Source: Thalassovita sp. (lineage in GTDB: Bacteria > Pseudomonadota > Alphaproteobacteria > Rhodobacterales > Rhodobacteraceae). Taken from it: a stretch of 64,000 bases of DNA. The stretch covers positions 3,286,001 through 3,350,000 of the forward strand of contig NZ_OY829290.1 in assembly GCF_963691685.1 (NCBI RefSeq), given 5' to 3'. The first letter of the stretch is position 1. Every line of letters begins with the position of its first letter. Below are positions 50,343-58,350 of this stretch, piece by piece. A program made the position numbers and the translations under genes. Under the pieces are notes generated by a model. It searched no databases, had not been told where the DNA came from, and worked only from the letters and a program-made list of their open reading frames with translations.

Positions 50343-51230
50343 TTAGCGCCCTTTCTCATCACGGTACATTTTGAACAGGAAGGCCGAGATATAGACCATC
50401 ATGATCAGGAAGAGGATCACAGCGATCGCCGCGCCGTAACCCATGCGGAAGCCATATTCACCAAAGGCCTGCTCATACATGTAAAAGGCCAGAACCCGGC
50501 TGGAGCCCCAGGGCCCACCATCGGTCATGATCGACACCAGGTCGAATGAGCGCAGCGCGCCGATCACGGTGACAACAACCGCGATAAAGGTCGCGGGCTT
50601 CAGCTGTGGCAACACCACATACCAGAGCATTTTCAATCCCTTGGCATTGTCGAGGCGTGCCGCTTCGATCTGTTCGGGATCCACGGCGTTCAGACCGGTG
50701 AGGTAGAGGATCATGCAATAGGCCGTCTGCGGCCAGAGGCCGGCGGCGATGATGCCATAGGTCACCCAGGTTTCATCCGCCAGCACCGGAATGGCCTCAA
50801 ACCCAAGCGACATCAGCGCAATATTGAGGAGGCCAAAACTGGGGTCATAAAACCACGAGAAGACCAGACCAACCACAACCTGGCTGATCACGAAGGGGAA
50901 GAAGAAAAGCGATTTATAGATCCGGATGCCGCGCACCGTCTGATTGAGGAACAGCGCCACAAACAGACCGGCCGGGATCGCCAGCATATAAAGCACCAGC
51001 CAGATCACGTTGTTTTTCAGCGAGGTATAGAAGGCCTCATCGTCCATCAGCTCAACATAGTTGTCCATGCCGACCCAGGTGCGATCGCCCAGACCGTCCC
51101 ATTCGTAAAAGCTGATGTTCATCGATTGAAAGATCGGGATGATCACATAGAGCGCAAACATCGCGATGCCGGGGGCCAGGAACAGCCAAGGCGCCAGACG
51201 TTGCTGGTTCTTTTTCCAATATGTGCCCAT
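50343..51230 (-). CDS. Sugar ABC transporter permease (MalF type)
   Basis: A 295-residue CUT1 permease with the EAA loop IEAARLDNAKGLKMLWYVVL. The start at 51230 (MGTYWKKNQQRLAPWLFLAPG) has a GAGG site; the longer frame to 51323 is intergenic and contains the hairpin listed separately. Confidence 0.92.
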   Translation of the reverse strand: MGTYWKKNQQRLAPWLFLAPGIAMFALYVIIPIFQSMNISFYEWDGLGDRTWVGMDNYVELMDDEAFYTSLKNNVIWLVLYMLAIPAGLFVALFLNQTVRGIRIYKSLFFFPFVISQVVVGLVFSWFYDPSFGLLNIALMSLGFEAIPVLADETWVTYGIIAAGLWPQTAYCMILYLTGLNAVDPEQIEAARLDNAKGLKMLWYVVLPQLKPATFIAVVVTVIGALRSFDLVSIMTDGGPWGSSRVLAFYMYEQAFGEYGFRMGYGAAIAVILFLIMMVYISAFLFKMYRDEKGR

Positions 51231-51294
51231 GATTGGCCTCTTTGCTGAAAGCTGCCCAGTTGGTTCGGGGCCTCTCATTAGGGGATGGGCAAAG

Positions 51295-51319
51295 GCCCCG
51301 GGGTCAGATCCCCCGGGGC
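51295..51319 (-). terminator. Intercistronic hairpin after binding-protein gene
   Basis: GCCCCGGGG (51295-51303) and CCCCGGGGC (51311-51319) form a 9-bp stem with a 7-nt loop, between the binding-protein stop and the first permease gene. There is no T-tract. It probably lowers read-through or protects the binding-protein mRNA. Confidence 0.6.
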
Positions 51320-51341
51320 GCAATGCAGTGATCCTAAGGGT

Positions 51342-52580
51342 TTATTTGTAAACCCGTCCGCGCACCTTCTCGAGGCGCTCAAGGATCTTGTCCATACGCT
51401 CAGGCTTCACCATGAATTCCTGGAAGCCTTCCATGCCAGCTTTGGCCATTTCCGCCGGGGCGTCACGGTCAAAGAACTGGGCGATACCGCCGGTGGTCGA
51501 GGACAGCATCTGGTAACCAGCCTGCAGGAACTTGTCGTCGCCAACCTTGGAGTCCTTGTTGATCGGCAGCTGACCCAGGGTGTCGTTGATCTGGGTCTGA
51601 ACATCTGCACGGGCCAGATAGGCCAGGAACTTCTTGGCGTCTTCTTTGTTCTTGGCGTTGGCCGGGATGTGGATGGTATCGGTCGGCGCTTCTTCGGCCA
51701 GCGGGATATCCGGATTGATGACGGGGAACTGGAAGAAGCCCAGGGTGTCATCGGTCAGGCCCGCTTCTTTCAGCGGCGCAACGGCGAAGTTGCCCATCAC
51801 ATACATGGCCGCATCACCCTGCACCATCGGTGCCAGTGCTTCCTGCCAGCTGTAGGCGGCATGGTTTTCCAGGAAGAAGCCGGCGTCGATTAGCTCTTTC
51901 CAGTTGTTCATGGTGGCGACCACACGTTCGTCAGTCCAGGCGACCTCACCTTTGGTCAGCGCCATGTGGAAATCATAACCGTTGGTGCGCAGGTTCAGGT
52001 AGTCAAACACGCCGCCTGCGGTCCACAGATATTTGGTGCCGATGGTGATCGGGGTCACGCCATTGTCGGTGAGGGTCTTACCGGCTGCTTTGAACTCATC
52101 CCAGTTGGTGGGCACGGCGATGCCGAGGTTTTCAAAGATGTCTTTGCGGTAGTAAACGCCCCACTGGTAGTAGGTATAGGGCACACCCCAGATTTTGCCG
52201 TCGATGGTCATCGAGCCCTGCGCCGAGGCCAGAGATTCGGTCAGGCCGTTTTCTTCCCAGACATCATCTACCGGCTCAAACAGGCCAGCGTTGACGTAGG
52301 GCAGCATCCGGTTGCCTGCATACCAGTTGGCCAGATCCGGCGCGTCGGCAGTCAGGAAGTTACGGATCGAGGTTTTGTACCCTTCGTGATCGAACAGGTT
52401 CCAGGTGACTTTGACGTCGGGGTTTTCTGCCTCGAAGCCCGCGATCAGCGCCTCAAAGGCGGCCTTCGGCGCCGGGTCCGACGTATCGGTGTTGATGACC
52501 AATTCGCCAGCAAATGATGCACCTGCCAGCATGGTCGAGGCCAGAATACCCGCGACCAGTTTCTTGGGGTGATGGAACAT
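51342..52580 (-). CDS. Sugar ABC transporter substrate-binding protein
   Basis: A 412-residue periplasmic CUT1 binding protein. It has a signal peptide (MFHHPKKLVAGILASTMLAG, cleaved after SFA) and the SBP_bac_1 fold. The ATG at 52580 has a GGGAGGA site. It is the first gene of the galactoside operon, directly behind the paired IclR-type sites. The ligand is inferred to be a galactoside because both alpha- and beta-galactosidase follow. Confidence 0.9.
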   Translation of the reverse strand: MFHHPKKLVAGILASTMLAGASFAGELVINTDTSDPAPKAAFEALIAGFEAENPDVKVTWNLFDHEGYKTSIRNFLTADAPDLANWYAGNRMLPYVNAGLFEPVDDVWEENGLTESLASAQGSMTIDGKIWGVPYTYYQWGVYYRKDIFENLGIAVPTNWDEFKAAGKTLTDNGVTPITIGTKYLWTAGGVFDYLNLRTNGYDFHMALTKGEVAWTDERVVATMNNWKELIDAGFFLENHAAYSWQEALAPMVQGDAAMYVMGNFAVAPLKEAGLTDDTLGFFQFPVINPDIPLAEEAPTDTIHIPANAKNKEDAKKFLAYLARADVQTQINDTLGQLPINKDSKVGDDKFLQAGYQMLSSTTGGIAQFFDRDAPAEMAKAGMEGFQEFMVKPERMDKILERLEKVRGRVYK

Positions 52581-52596
52581 GGCTTCCTCCCTGTTG

Positions 52597-52636
52597 CTCC
52601 AATTATGGAGTTGACACTTGTTCCAAATAGTGGAAC
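52597..52636. promoter_or_regulatory. Paired IclR-type operators with promoter element
   Basis: Two inverted repeats of the same half-site: CTCCA-ATTA-TGGAG (52597-52610) and GTTCCA-AATAG-TGGAAC (52620-52636). A TTGACA hexamer at 52611-52616 lies between them. The region separates the divergent galactoside operon and IclR gene, so bound IclR could control both. Confidence 0.6.
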
Positions 52637-52728
52637 TTAATCTCAACTATTGAAAATTCTGCCTAATGCAGCTAAACGAGTCAACAGCTTCGTTGCCTTT
52701 TGGGCTGCGTCGCTGGGAGGAGACCTTG

Positions 52729-53508
52729 ATGAACAAGCCGGTTAAGGGCGACGGAACTGTCGGAAAAGCTTTGGAAATTTTGGATGCGGTGGCCCAGGTT
52801 GGCCGCCCTGTTCGGTTTTCTGAACTGCTGGAGGAAAGCCCCCACCCCAAGGCCACGCTCTACCGTTTTCTGCAGACCCTGACGAATCAAGGCATGCTGT
52901 CTTACGACGAAGACCGGCAGTGCTACTCGTTGGGGCTGCGCCTTGTGCGCTTGGCCCATTCCGCCTGGCAGCAATCCAGTCTGGCGCCTCTGGCGCAGCC
53001 TTTGCTGGATCAGCTGGCCGCAGAAGTGGGCGAAACGATACACCTGGCGCAGATGGAAAACGGGCAGGTTCTGTTTGTCGACAAACGCAAAACCACGGAT
53101 CGGTTTGACACGCTTGCCCAGGCAGGTCGTGTTGCCCCGGCCCATTGCACCGGTGTTGGTAAGGCAATCCTTGCCTTCATGACGCCGGAACGGCTGGAAC
53201 GCGCCCTGAAGCAGCAAAGCTTCATGCGCTACACCGCCACCACACACCCCGATGCCGAGACGATGATCGCCGAGTTCGATCAGATCCGCGCCGAAGGTGT
53301 GGCCTATGACCGCGAAGAACACGAAGAAGGCATCATCTCGATCGCCGCCCCGATCTTTACCGATGCGGGCAAAGTGATCGGCGCGGTCTCCATCGCCTCC
53401 TCCACCAACCGCAATTCCATCGAGACGCTCTCGGCCCACCGGGAACGTCTCATCGAAACCACCACCCAAATCGGCGCGGCCGCTTCGGCCTGGCAGTTCC
53501 CGTCCTAA
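52729..53508 (+). CDS. IclR-family transcriptional regulator
   Basis: A 259-residue IclR regulator: N-terminal winged helix (RFSELLEESPHPKATLYRFL) and a C-terminal GAF-like effector domain (AHCTGVGKAILAFM). The start at 52729 has a GGGAGGAGA site; the longer frame to 52666 lacks one. It is divergent from the galactoside operon and precedes the ABC ATPase gene, so it probably controls both sides. The effector may be a sugar acid of the pathway. Confidence 0.9.
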   Translation: MNKPVKGDGTVGKALEILDAVAQVGRPVRFSELLEESPHPKATLYRFLQTLTNQGMLSYDEDRQCYSLGLRLVRLAHSAWQQSSLAPLAQPLLDQLAAEVGETIHLAQMENGQVLFVDKRKTTDRFDTLAQAGRVAPAHCTGVGKAILAFMTPERLERALKQQSFMRYTATTHPDAETMIAEFDQIRAEGVAYDREEHEEGIISIAAPIFTDAGKVIGAVSIASSTNRNSIETLSAHRERLIETTTQIGAAASAWQFPS

Positions 53509-53543
53509 GATCCGCCCGACCATTCGCTTGAAGGAATACTCAC

Positions 53544-54605
53544 ATGTCAGGTGTCACGCTCGACAAAGTCGTCAAGAAATACGGTGATGTGCAGGTCATC
53601 CACGGTGTGGATCTGGAAATCGAAGACGGCGAGTTCTGCGTCTTCGTCGGCCCGTCGGGCTGTGGCAAATCCACCCTTCTGCGCATGGTCGCAGGTCTGG
53701 AGGAAACCACCGATGGCGCCATCCAGATCGGCGCCCGCGACGTGACCCGCGCGGATCCGGCCGATCGCGGCGTGGCGATGGTGTTTCAGACCTACGCGCT
53801 CTACCCGCATATGACGGTGGAGGAGAACATGGGCTTTGGCCTGAAGATGAACAAGGTTCCTAAGGACCAGATCAAAGCCAAGGTGGATGAGGCGGCTGAA
53901 ATCCTGCAGCTGGGCGAGTACCTGCAGCGTAAACCCAAGGCCCTGTCCGGCGGTCAGCGTCAGCGTGTGGCCATCGGCCGTGCCATTGTCCGCGGCCCCG
54001 AGGTGTTCCTGTTCGACGAACCGCTGTCCAACCTTGATGCTGAATTGCGCGTCGACATGCGGGTGGAAATCGCCCGCCTGCACAAGGAAATCGGCGCCAC
54101 GATGATCTATGTGACCCACGATCAGGTTGAGGCGATGACGCTGGCCGACAAGATCGTGGTGCTGCGCGCCGGCCATATTGAACAGGTCGGCTCGCCAATG
54201 GAGCTGTACCAGAACCCGGACAACAAATTCGTCGCCGGTTTCATCGGCTCCCCCTCGATGAACTTCCTCGAAGGTGTGGTCGAGGCAGGCAAGGTCCGGG
54301 TGGCAGCCCTTGGCGATCAGCTGATCGAAACGGACGTTGCCCTGCCTGCGGATGGCGCCAAGATCACCGTTGGCCTGCGCCCGCAGCACCTGGCCGTTGC
54401 GGCTGGGGACAGCCCGCTGTCTGTTGATATCCGCGAACGTCTGGGCGGGGTGGCCTATGACTACCTGACCACCCCAACAGGTGAAGCACTGGTGGTGGAA
54501 ACCCGCGGCGATGAAGACATCCCAACGGGCGCTTCAGTCACGCTGAGCATCGCCGAAGGCACGGCCATGTTCTTTGATCCCAAGACCGAACAGCGCCTGC
54601 GTTAA
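53544..54605 (+). CDS. Sugar ABC transporter ATPase (MsmK/UgpC type)
   Basis: A 353-residue CUT1 ATPase with Walker A GPSGCGKST, signature LSGGQRQRVAIGRAI, Walker B VFLFDEPLSNLD and a C-terminal TOBE regulatory domain. It is 35 bp after the IclR gene and probably energises the galactoside permeases, whose own operon has no ATPase. Its stop codon lies in a short tandem repeat. Confidence 0.92.
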   Translation: MSGVTLDKVVKKYGDVQVIHGVDLEIEDGEFCVFVGPSGCGKSTLLRMVAGLEETTDGAIQIGARDVTRADPADRGVAMVFQTYALYPHMTVEENMGFGLKMNKVPKDQIKAKVDEAAEILQLGEYLQRKPKALSGGQRQRVAIGRAIVRGPEVFLFDEPLSNLDAELRVDMRVEIARLHKEIGATMIYVTHDQVEAMTLADKIVVLRAGHIEQVGSPMELYQNPDNKFVAGFIGSPSMNFLEGVVEAGKVRVAALGDQLIETDVALPADGAKITVGLRPQHLAVAAGDSPLSVDIRERLGGVAYDYLTTPTGEALVVETRGDEDIPTGASVTLSIAEGTAMFFDPKTEQRLR

Positions 54606-54621
54606 TGCGTTAATGCGTTAA
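54598..54621 (+). repeat. Three tandem copies of TGCGTTAA
   Basis: The 8-bp unit TGCGTTAA occurs three times without gap. The first copy ends with the TAA stop of the ATPase gene. It is probably a slippage-made repeat; each unit carries a further TAA. Confidence 0.85.
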
Positions 54622-54635
54622 GACATTAAAACAAC

Positions 54636-54661
54636 GGGTTGGCGCTAAACAGGGCCAACCC
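54636..54661. terminator. Hairpin between convergent genes
   Basis: GGGTTGGC (54636-54643) and GCCAACCC (54654-54661) form a perfect 8-bp stem with a 10-nt loop over the last codons and stop of the glutamate-synthase-like gene, after the ATPase gene. It is a likely terminator for the plus-strand transcript; there is no clear T-run. Confidence 0.55.
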
Positions 54662-56261
54662 CGCCGTAGGCCGCACCGGTCAGCGCGGCCATATCGCGTT
54701 TCCATGTCGTCAGATCGTCCATGGAAAACTCAGACAGGTGATGATGGCCGCAGGCGCGCGCCATCACCTGCATCAACTGCACCGAAACCGCAAAGAAGTT
54801 GGCCAGCTGCTCGGCAGATTTCTCCACCTGCAGCCGCTGCACCAATCCCGGTTTCTGGGTCGCGATCCCCACCGGGCAATTGTTGGTGTGACAGGCGCGC
54901 ATGGCGATGCAACCAATCGCCTGCATCGCTGCATTGGACAGGGCCACCGCATCCGCCCCCAGCGCCATCGCCTTGATAAAATCGGCTGGCGTGCGCAAGC
55001 CGCCGGTGATCACCAATGTCACATCCCGCCGCCCCAGATGATCCAGGTGCCGTCGCGCCCGCGCCAAGGCGGGGATGGTGGGCACTGAGATATTGTCGCG
55101 GAAAATCAGTGGCGCCGCCCCGGTGCCGCCACCGCGACCATCCAGGATGATGTAATCCACCCCCACCTCCAGCGCGGCATCAATGTCCTTTTCAATATGC
55201 TGCGCGGACAGTTTGTAGCCGATCGGAATACCGCCGGTCCGCTCACGCACTTCCCCCGCGAAATCGCGGATCTGCTGCAGGTTGGTCCAGTCAGGAAACC
55301 GCGGTGGCGAGATGGCGGCGGTGCCTTCGGGCAGTTCGCGCACCTCGGCAATTTTGCCTTTCACCTTGGCCCCCGGCAGGTGCCCGCCGGTGCCGGTTTT
55401 GGCCCCCTGCCCGCCTTTGAAATGGAACGCCTGCACCTTGGCCAGTTTATCCCAGGAAAACCCGAACCGGCCTGAGGCTAGTTCATAGAAATACCGGCTG
55501 TTCGCGGCCTGCTCTTCGGGCAGCATGCCCCCTTCACCGGAACAGATTCCGGTCCCGGCTTTTTCAGCCCCCACCGCCAGCGCCAGTTTCGCCGGCTCTG
55601 ACAGGGCGCCGAAACTCATGTCTGACACAAAGAGCGGTATGTCCAACCGCAGCGGCTTTGCGGCGTTTGGCCCGATCACCACATCGGTGCCAACCGGGTC
55701 CTCCTCCAACAAGGGCAGCCGGTGCAGCTGCGCGGTCAACAATTGCAGATCATCCCACGTGGGAAGCGCGTCCCGCGGCACCCCCATGGAGGCGGTCTGC
55801 CCATGCGCCCCGGCCTTGGCCACACCCTGTTTGGCGTAGCGTCGGATCAGCTGATTGTGCGGTTCTTCCGCGGTGCCGTGCCCGGTATCGGCATAAAGGC
55901 CCAGATAGGCGTCGCGGTTAAACGGTTGTGGATTGGCCCGCGCCCAATCGGCGATTTCATCGGCATCCACCCGGACCACCCCGTCCTCCACCCAGGCTTT
56001 GAACTCTGGCAGCGCCTCGGCGTTGTTGTAACCAGAGACGCCGCCGACCAACCGGTAATCCCAGTAGTGCACGCCACAGAACAGGTTCTTGCCGCGCACA
56101 AACCCATCCGCCATCAGCGCGCCGCGATGCAGGCAGCGGCCGTAGAACACAGACACCCTGTCATCCCAGCGCACCACAACCAGATCCACCTCGCCCACAA
56201 GGGCATAGGCGGGTTTGCGATCTTCCAAGTCTTCATAGCGGGCAACATCAGCTGGCGTCAT
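54645..56261 (-). CDS. Rieske-glutamate synthase (FMN domain) fusion protein
   Basis: A 538-residue protein. The N-terminal ~95 residues are a Rieske [2Fe-2S] domain with Cys43-x-His45 (CLH) and Cys62-x2-His65 (CGVH). The rest is a GltS/GltB-like FMN barrel (KGGQGAKTGTGGHLPGAKV, ILDGRGGGTGAAP) with the iron-sulfur Cys cluster ACHTNNCPVG. There is no glutamine amidotransferase domain, so it cannot be a complete glutamate synthase alone. An AAGGAGG site precedes the ATG. The physiological reaction is unknown; electron transfer from the Rieske centre to FMN is an inference. Confidence 0.85.
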   Translation of the reverse strand: MTPADVARYEDLEDRKPAYALVGEVDLVVVRWDDRVSVFYGRCLHRGALMADGFVRGKNLFCGVHYWDYRLVGGVSGYNNAEALPEFKAWVEDGVVRVDADEIADWARANPQPFNRDAYLGLYADTGHGTAEEPHNQLIRRYAKQGVAKAGAHGQTASMGVPRDALPTWDDLQLLTAQLHRLPLLEEDPVGTDVVIGPNAAKPLRLDIPLFVSDMSFGALSEPAKLALAVGAEKAGTGICSGEGGMLPEEQAANSRYFYELASGRFGFSWDKLAKVQAFHFKGGQGAKTGTGGHLPGAKVKGKIAEVRELPEGTAAISPPRFPDWTNLQQIRDFAGEVRERTGGIPIGYKLSAQHIEKDIDAALEVGVDYIILDGRGGGTGAAPLIFRDNISVPTIPALARARRHLDHLGRRDVTLVITGGLRTPADFIKAMALGADAVALSNAAMQAIGCIAMRACHTNNCPVGIATQKPGLVQRLQVEKSAEQLANFFAVSVQLMQVMARACGHHHLSEFSMDDLTTWKRDMAALTGAAYGGVGPV

Positions 56262-56323
56262 CGGGTCCTCCTTCGGTGGCTTCCACGGGCTGGCATGTCA
56301 ATTGAACTGGCGCAGAACAGCAA

Positions 56324-56350
56324 AGGGGCAAGCCCGCGCGGCCTGCCCCT
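56324..56350 (-). terminator. Hairpin downstream of the aldolase gene
   Basis: AGGGGCA (56324-56330) pairs with TGCCCCT (56344-56350) in the 181-bp gap after the class II aldolase stop. On the minus strand TTGCTGTTCT follows, a modest T-rich tail. The rest of the gap shows no gene. Confidence 0.5.
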
Positions 56351-56442
56351 CATGTTTTGGTGCGTCTGTTTCGAACACTTTCCCGCGGTGGCGGGGCCAC
56401 GTACTCAGTTAGAACGGATGCGGAGCAGGCGCCGGGCGCGGA

Positions 56443-57273
56443 TCACCCCGCCTTGAAGGCCCGCAGCACCTGGCGTGCCGCTGCAACCACCGGCTCGTGG
56501 GTTTCTTTAAGGATGGTGACGCGGTCAAACCGTTCGGGATCGGCGTTCACCGCCGCACGCATCGCCTGACCAAAGGCCATGCGCAACTCGGTGCCGATGT
56601 TGAACTTGCAGATCTTCGACCCGCGCGCCAACGCCATGCGCTGCGCCACCGGTACGCCGGATCCACCGTGGATCACCAGCGGCACCTCGGTCAGTGCTTC
56701 GATGGCGCGGATGCGCGGCTCATCCAGCCCACCCTCTTTGTCCTGTTGCAGATGAACGTTCCCGACCGAGATGGCCATGGCGTCCACACCTGTCTCTGCC
56801 GCGAACTGTGCCGCCTCCGCCGGATCGGTCCCGGCGGAACCTTCACCGCCGGAGTAGCCGACGAAGCCGATCTCACCTTCGCAGGAAACCCCCGCCCCAT
56901 GCGCCATCTCAACAATGGCGCGGGTCTCATCGATGTTCTGCTGTAGCGGTTTGCGCGAGCCATCAAACATCAAAGAGGTGAAGCCACTGTCCAGCGCCTC
57001 CCTGCATTCCTCAAACGTGTAGCCGTGATCCAGATGCGCCACCACCGGGACCGAGGCACCCTCGGCCAGTTGCCGGAACATCTTGCCCAGCACCGGCAGC
57101 GGCGTGTGGGCGCGGCAGCTGGGGCCGGCCTGCAGGATCACCGGCACGCCCTCTTCCTCGGCCGCGGCCACATAGGCGCGCATGTCTTCCCATCCCAGCG
57201 TGACAAGTCCCGCCACCGCATAGTTTCCCTTGAGCGCCGGTTGCAGCACATCCGCCAAAGTGACCAGAGGCAT
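56443..57273 (-). CDS. Class II aldolase (IolJ/Fba type)
   Basis: A 276-residue zinc-dependent class II aldolase: VVAHLDHGYTFEECREALDS with metal His, MFDGS, GEIGFVGYSGGEG, NVHLQQDKEGGLD and VIHGGSGVP. Next to iolC and iolD it is the probable 6-phospho-5-dehydro-2-deoxygluconate aldolase of inositol breakdown, giving dihydroxyacetone phosphate and malonate semialdehyde. A general fructose-bisphosphate or tagatose-bisphosphate aldolase is the alternative. The start at 57273 has an AGGTGGGA site. Confidence 0.83.
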   Translation of the reverse strand: MPLVTLADVLQPALKGNYAVAGLVTLGWEDMRAYVAAAEEEGVPVILQAGPSCRAHTPLPVLGKMFRQLAEGASVPVVAHLDHGYTFEECREALDSGFTSLMFDGSRKPLQQNIDETRAIVEMAHGAGVSCEGEIGFVGYSGGEGSAGTDPAEAAQFAAETGVDAMAISVGNVHLQQDKEGGLDEPRIRAIEALTEVPLVIHGGSGVPVAQRMALARGSKICKFNIGTELRMAFGQAMRAAVNADPERFDRVTILKETHEPVVAAARQVLRAFKAG

Positions 57274-57369
57274 GTTTGATCCCACCTGTTGCGCAGCCCT
57301 ATAGCCGCATTCAGTTGCGCCTAGCTATGTTAAGCCAAGCAAAATTAGCAATAGATTTTCTACGCCTAT

Positions 57370-58350
57370 TTATTCCGTCGGTCCCGGATGTGAGGCAAGG
57401 AAAGCCTCCAACCCGGCGAGGTCAGGCATAGCGCCGGCGCAGCCGGGCCTGGAGACCACAATCGAGGCGCAGGCTGATCCGCGCAGCACCGCATCGCGCA
57501 AAGAATGCCCCTGTGCGATGGCCGACAGCAGGCCGGACAGGAAACTGTCGCCCGCGCCGTTTGGTTTCACCGCCTCCACCGGGTAGATGCCGGTGCGGAT
57601 CTCCTCGCCGCCGTGCAAAGTGATCGCGCCCTCCGCGCCCATCTTGTAAATCACGATGCGGCCGTCGCGTTCCGCCAACCGCCGCGCCATGTCGAGGCCC
57701 TTGTCCATGCCGCCTGCCATGAAACCGAACTCTTCGTCATTGCCAACGATCATGTCGCTTTCTTCGCCGGCGCGGCTCAGCACCTCGGCGGCAACTTCGG
57801 GTGAGGGCCAGCTGTAGGGGCGGTAGTCGATGTCAAAGATCACCGGCAGCCCCGCCGCCCGTGCGTTTTCAAAAGCACGGAAGGTGGCAGAGCGCGAAGG
57901 CTCAGCCGCAAAGACCGTGCCCGCGGTGATCAGCGCCGACCAGTCGGCGTAATTCACCTGATCCATCTCCTCGGGCGTCACCTGAAAGTCGGCAGCGCCG
58001 TTGCGGTAGATCACATTCTGGAAATCCTCGATGCAGCTTTCGTAGACCGCGAGCGAGGTGCGGGCTTCGCCCCCGACGGCGCGGACATAGCTGGTGTCGA
58101 CGCCGTAGTCCTTCAGCCGGTTCACACAGAACCGCCCCACCGCATCGTCTGAAACCGAGGTGACCAGCGTCGCGCAGCCACCGAATTTCACCAACCCAAC
58201 ACAGATGTTGGCGGAGGAGCCGCCGAGGTCGGCGGCGAACATATCGGCATCCTCACTTTTGACGCCGATGGGTGTTGCGAAGACATCCATACCCGCGCGC
58301 CCGAAAACGGCAAAGCGGTTGCCTTTGATGGCAGAGATCAGATCGACCAT
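57370..58350 (-). CDS. iolC: 5-dehydro-2-deoxygluconokinase
   Basis: A 326-residue PfkB-family kinase with the N-terminal DLGGSSANICVGLVKFG motif and the C-terminal catalytic motif KPNGAGDSFLSG. It phosphorylates 5-dehydro-2-deoxygluconate in inositol catabolism. The start at 58350 shares bases with the iolD stop (TGATG); the longer frame to 58449 lies inside iolD. Confidence 0.92.
   Translation of the reverse strand: MVDLISAIKGNRFAVFGRAGMDVFATPIGVKSEDADMFAADLGGSSANICVGLVKFGGCATLVTSVSDDAVGRFCVNRLKDYGVDTSYVRAVGGEARTSLAVYESCIEDFQNVIYRNGAADFQVTPEEMDQVNYADWSALITAGTVFAAEPSRSATFRAFENARAAGLPVIFDIDYRPYSWPSPEVAAEVLSRAGEESDMIVGNDEEFGFMAGGMDKGLDMARRLAERDGRIVIYKMGAEGAITLHGGEEIRTGIYPVEAVKPNGAGDSFLSGLLSAIAQGHSLRDAVLRGSACASIVVSRPGCAGAMPDLAGLEAFLASHPGPTE

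Noticed and set aside
52678..53523. Minus-strand frame of 280 codons opposite the IclR gene
   Set aside because: Shadow of the IclR gene, which has the winged-helix and effector-domain motifs and a strong binding site.
54645..56261. Calling this gene a glutamate synthase subunit
   Set aside because: There is no amidotransferase domain and a Rieske domain is fused at the N-terminus, so the reaction cannot be assumed.
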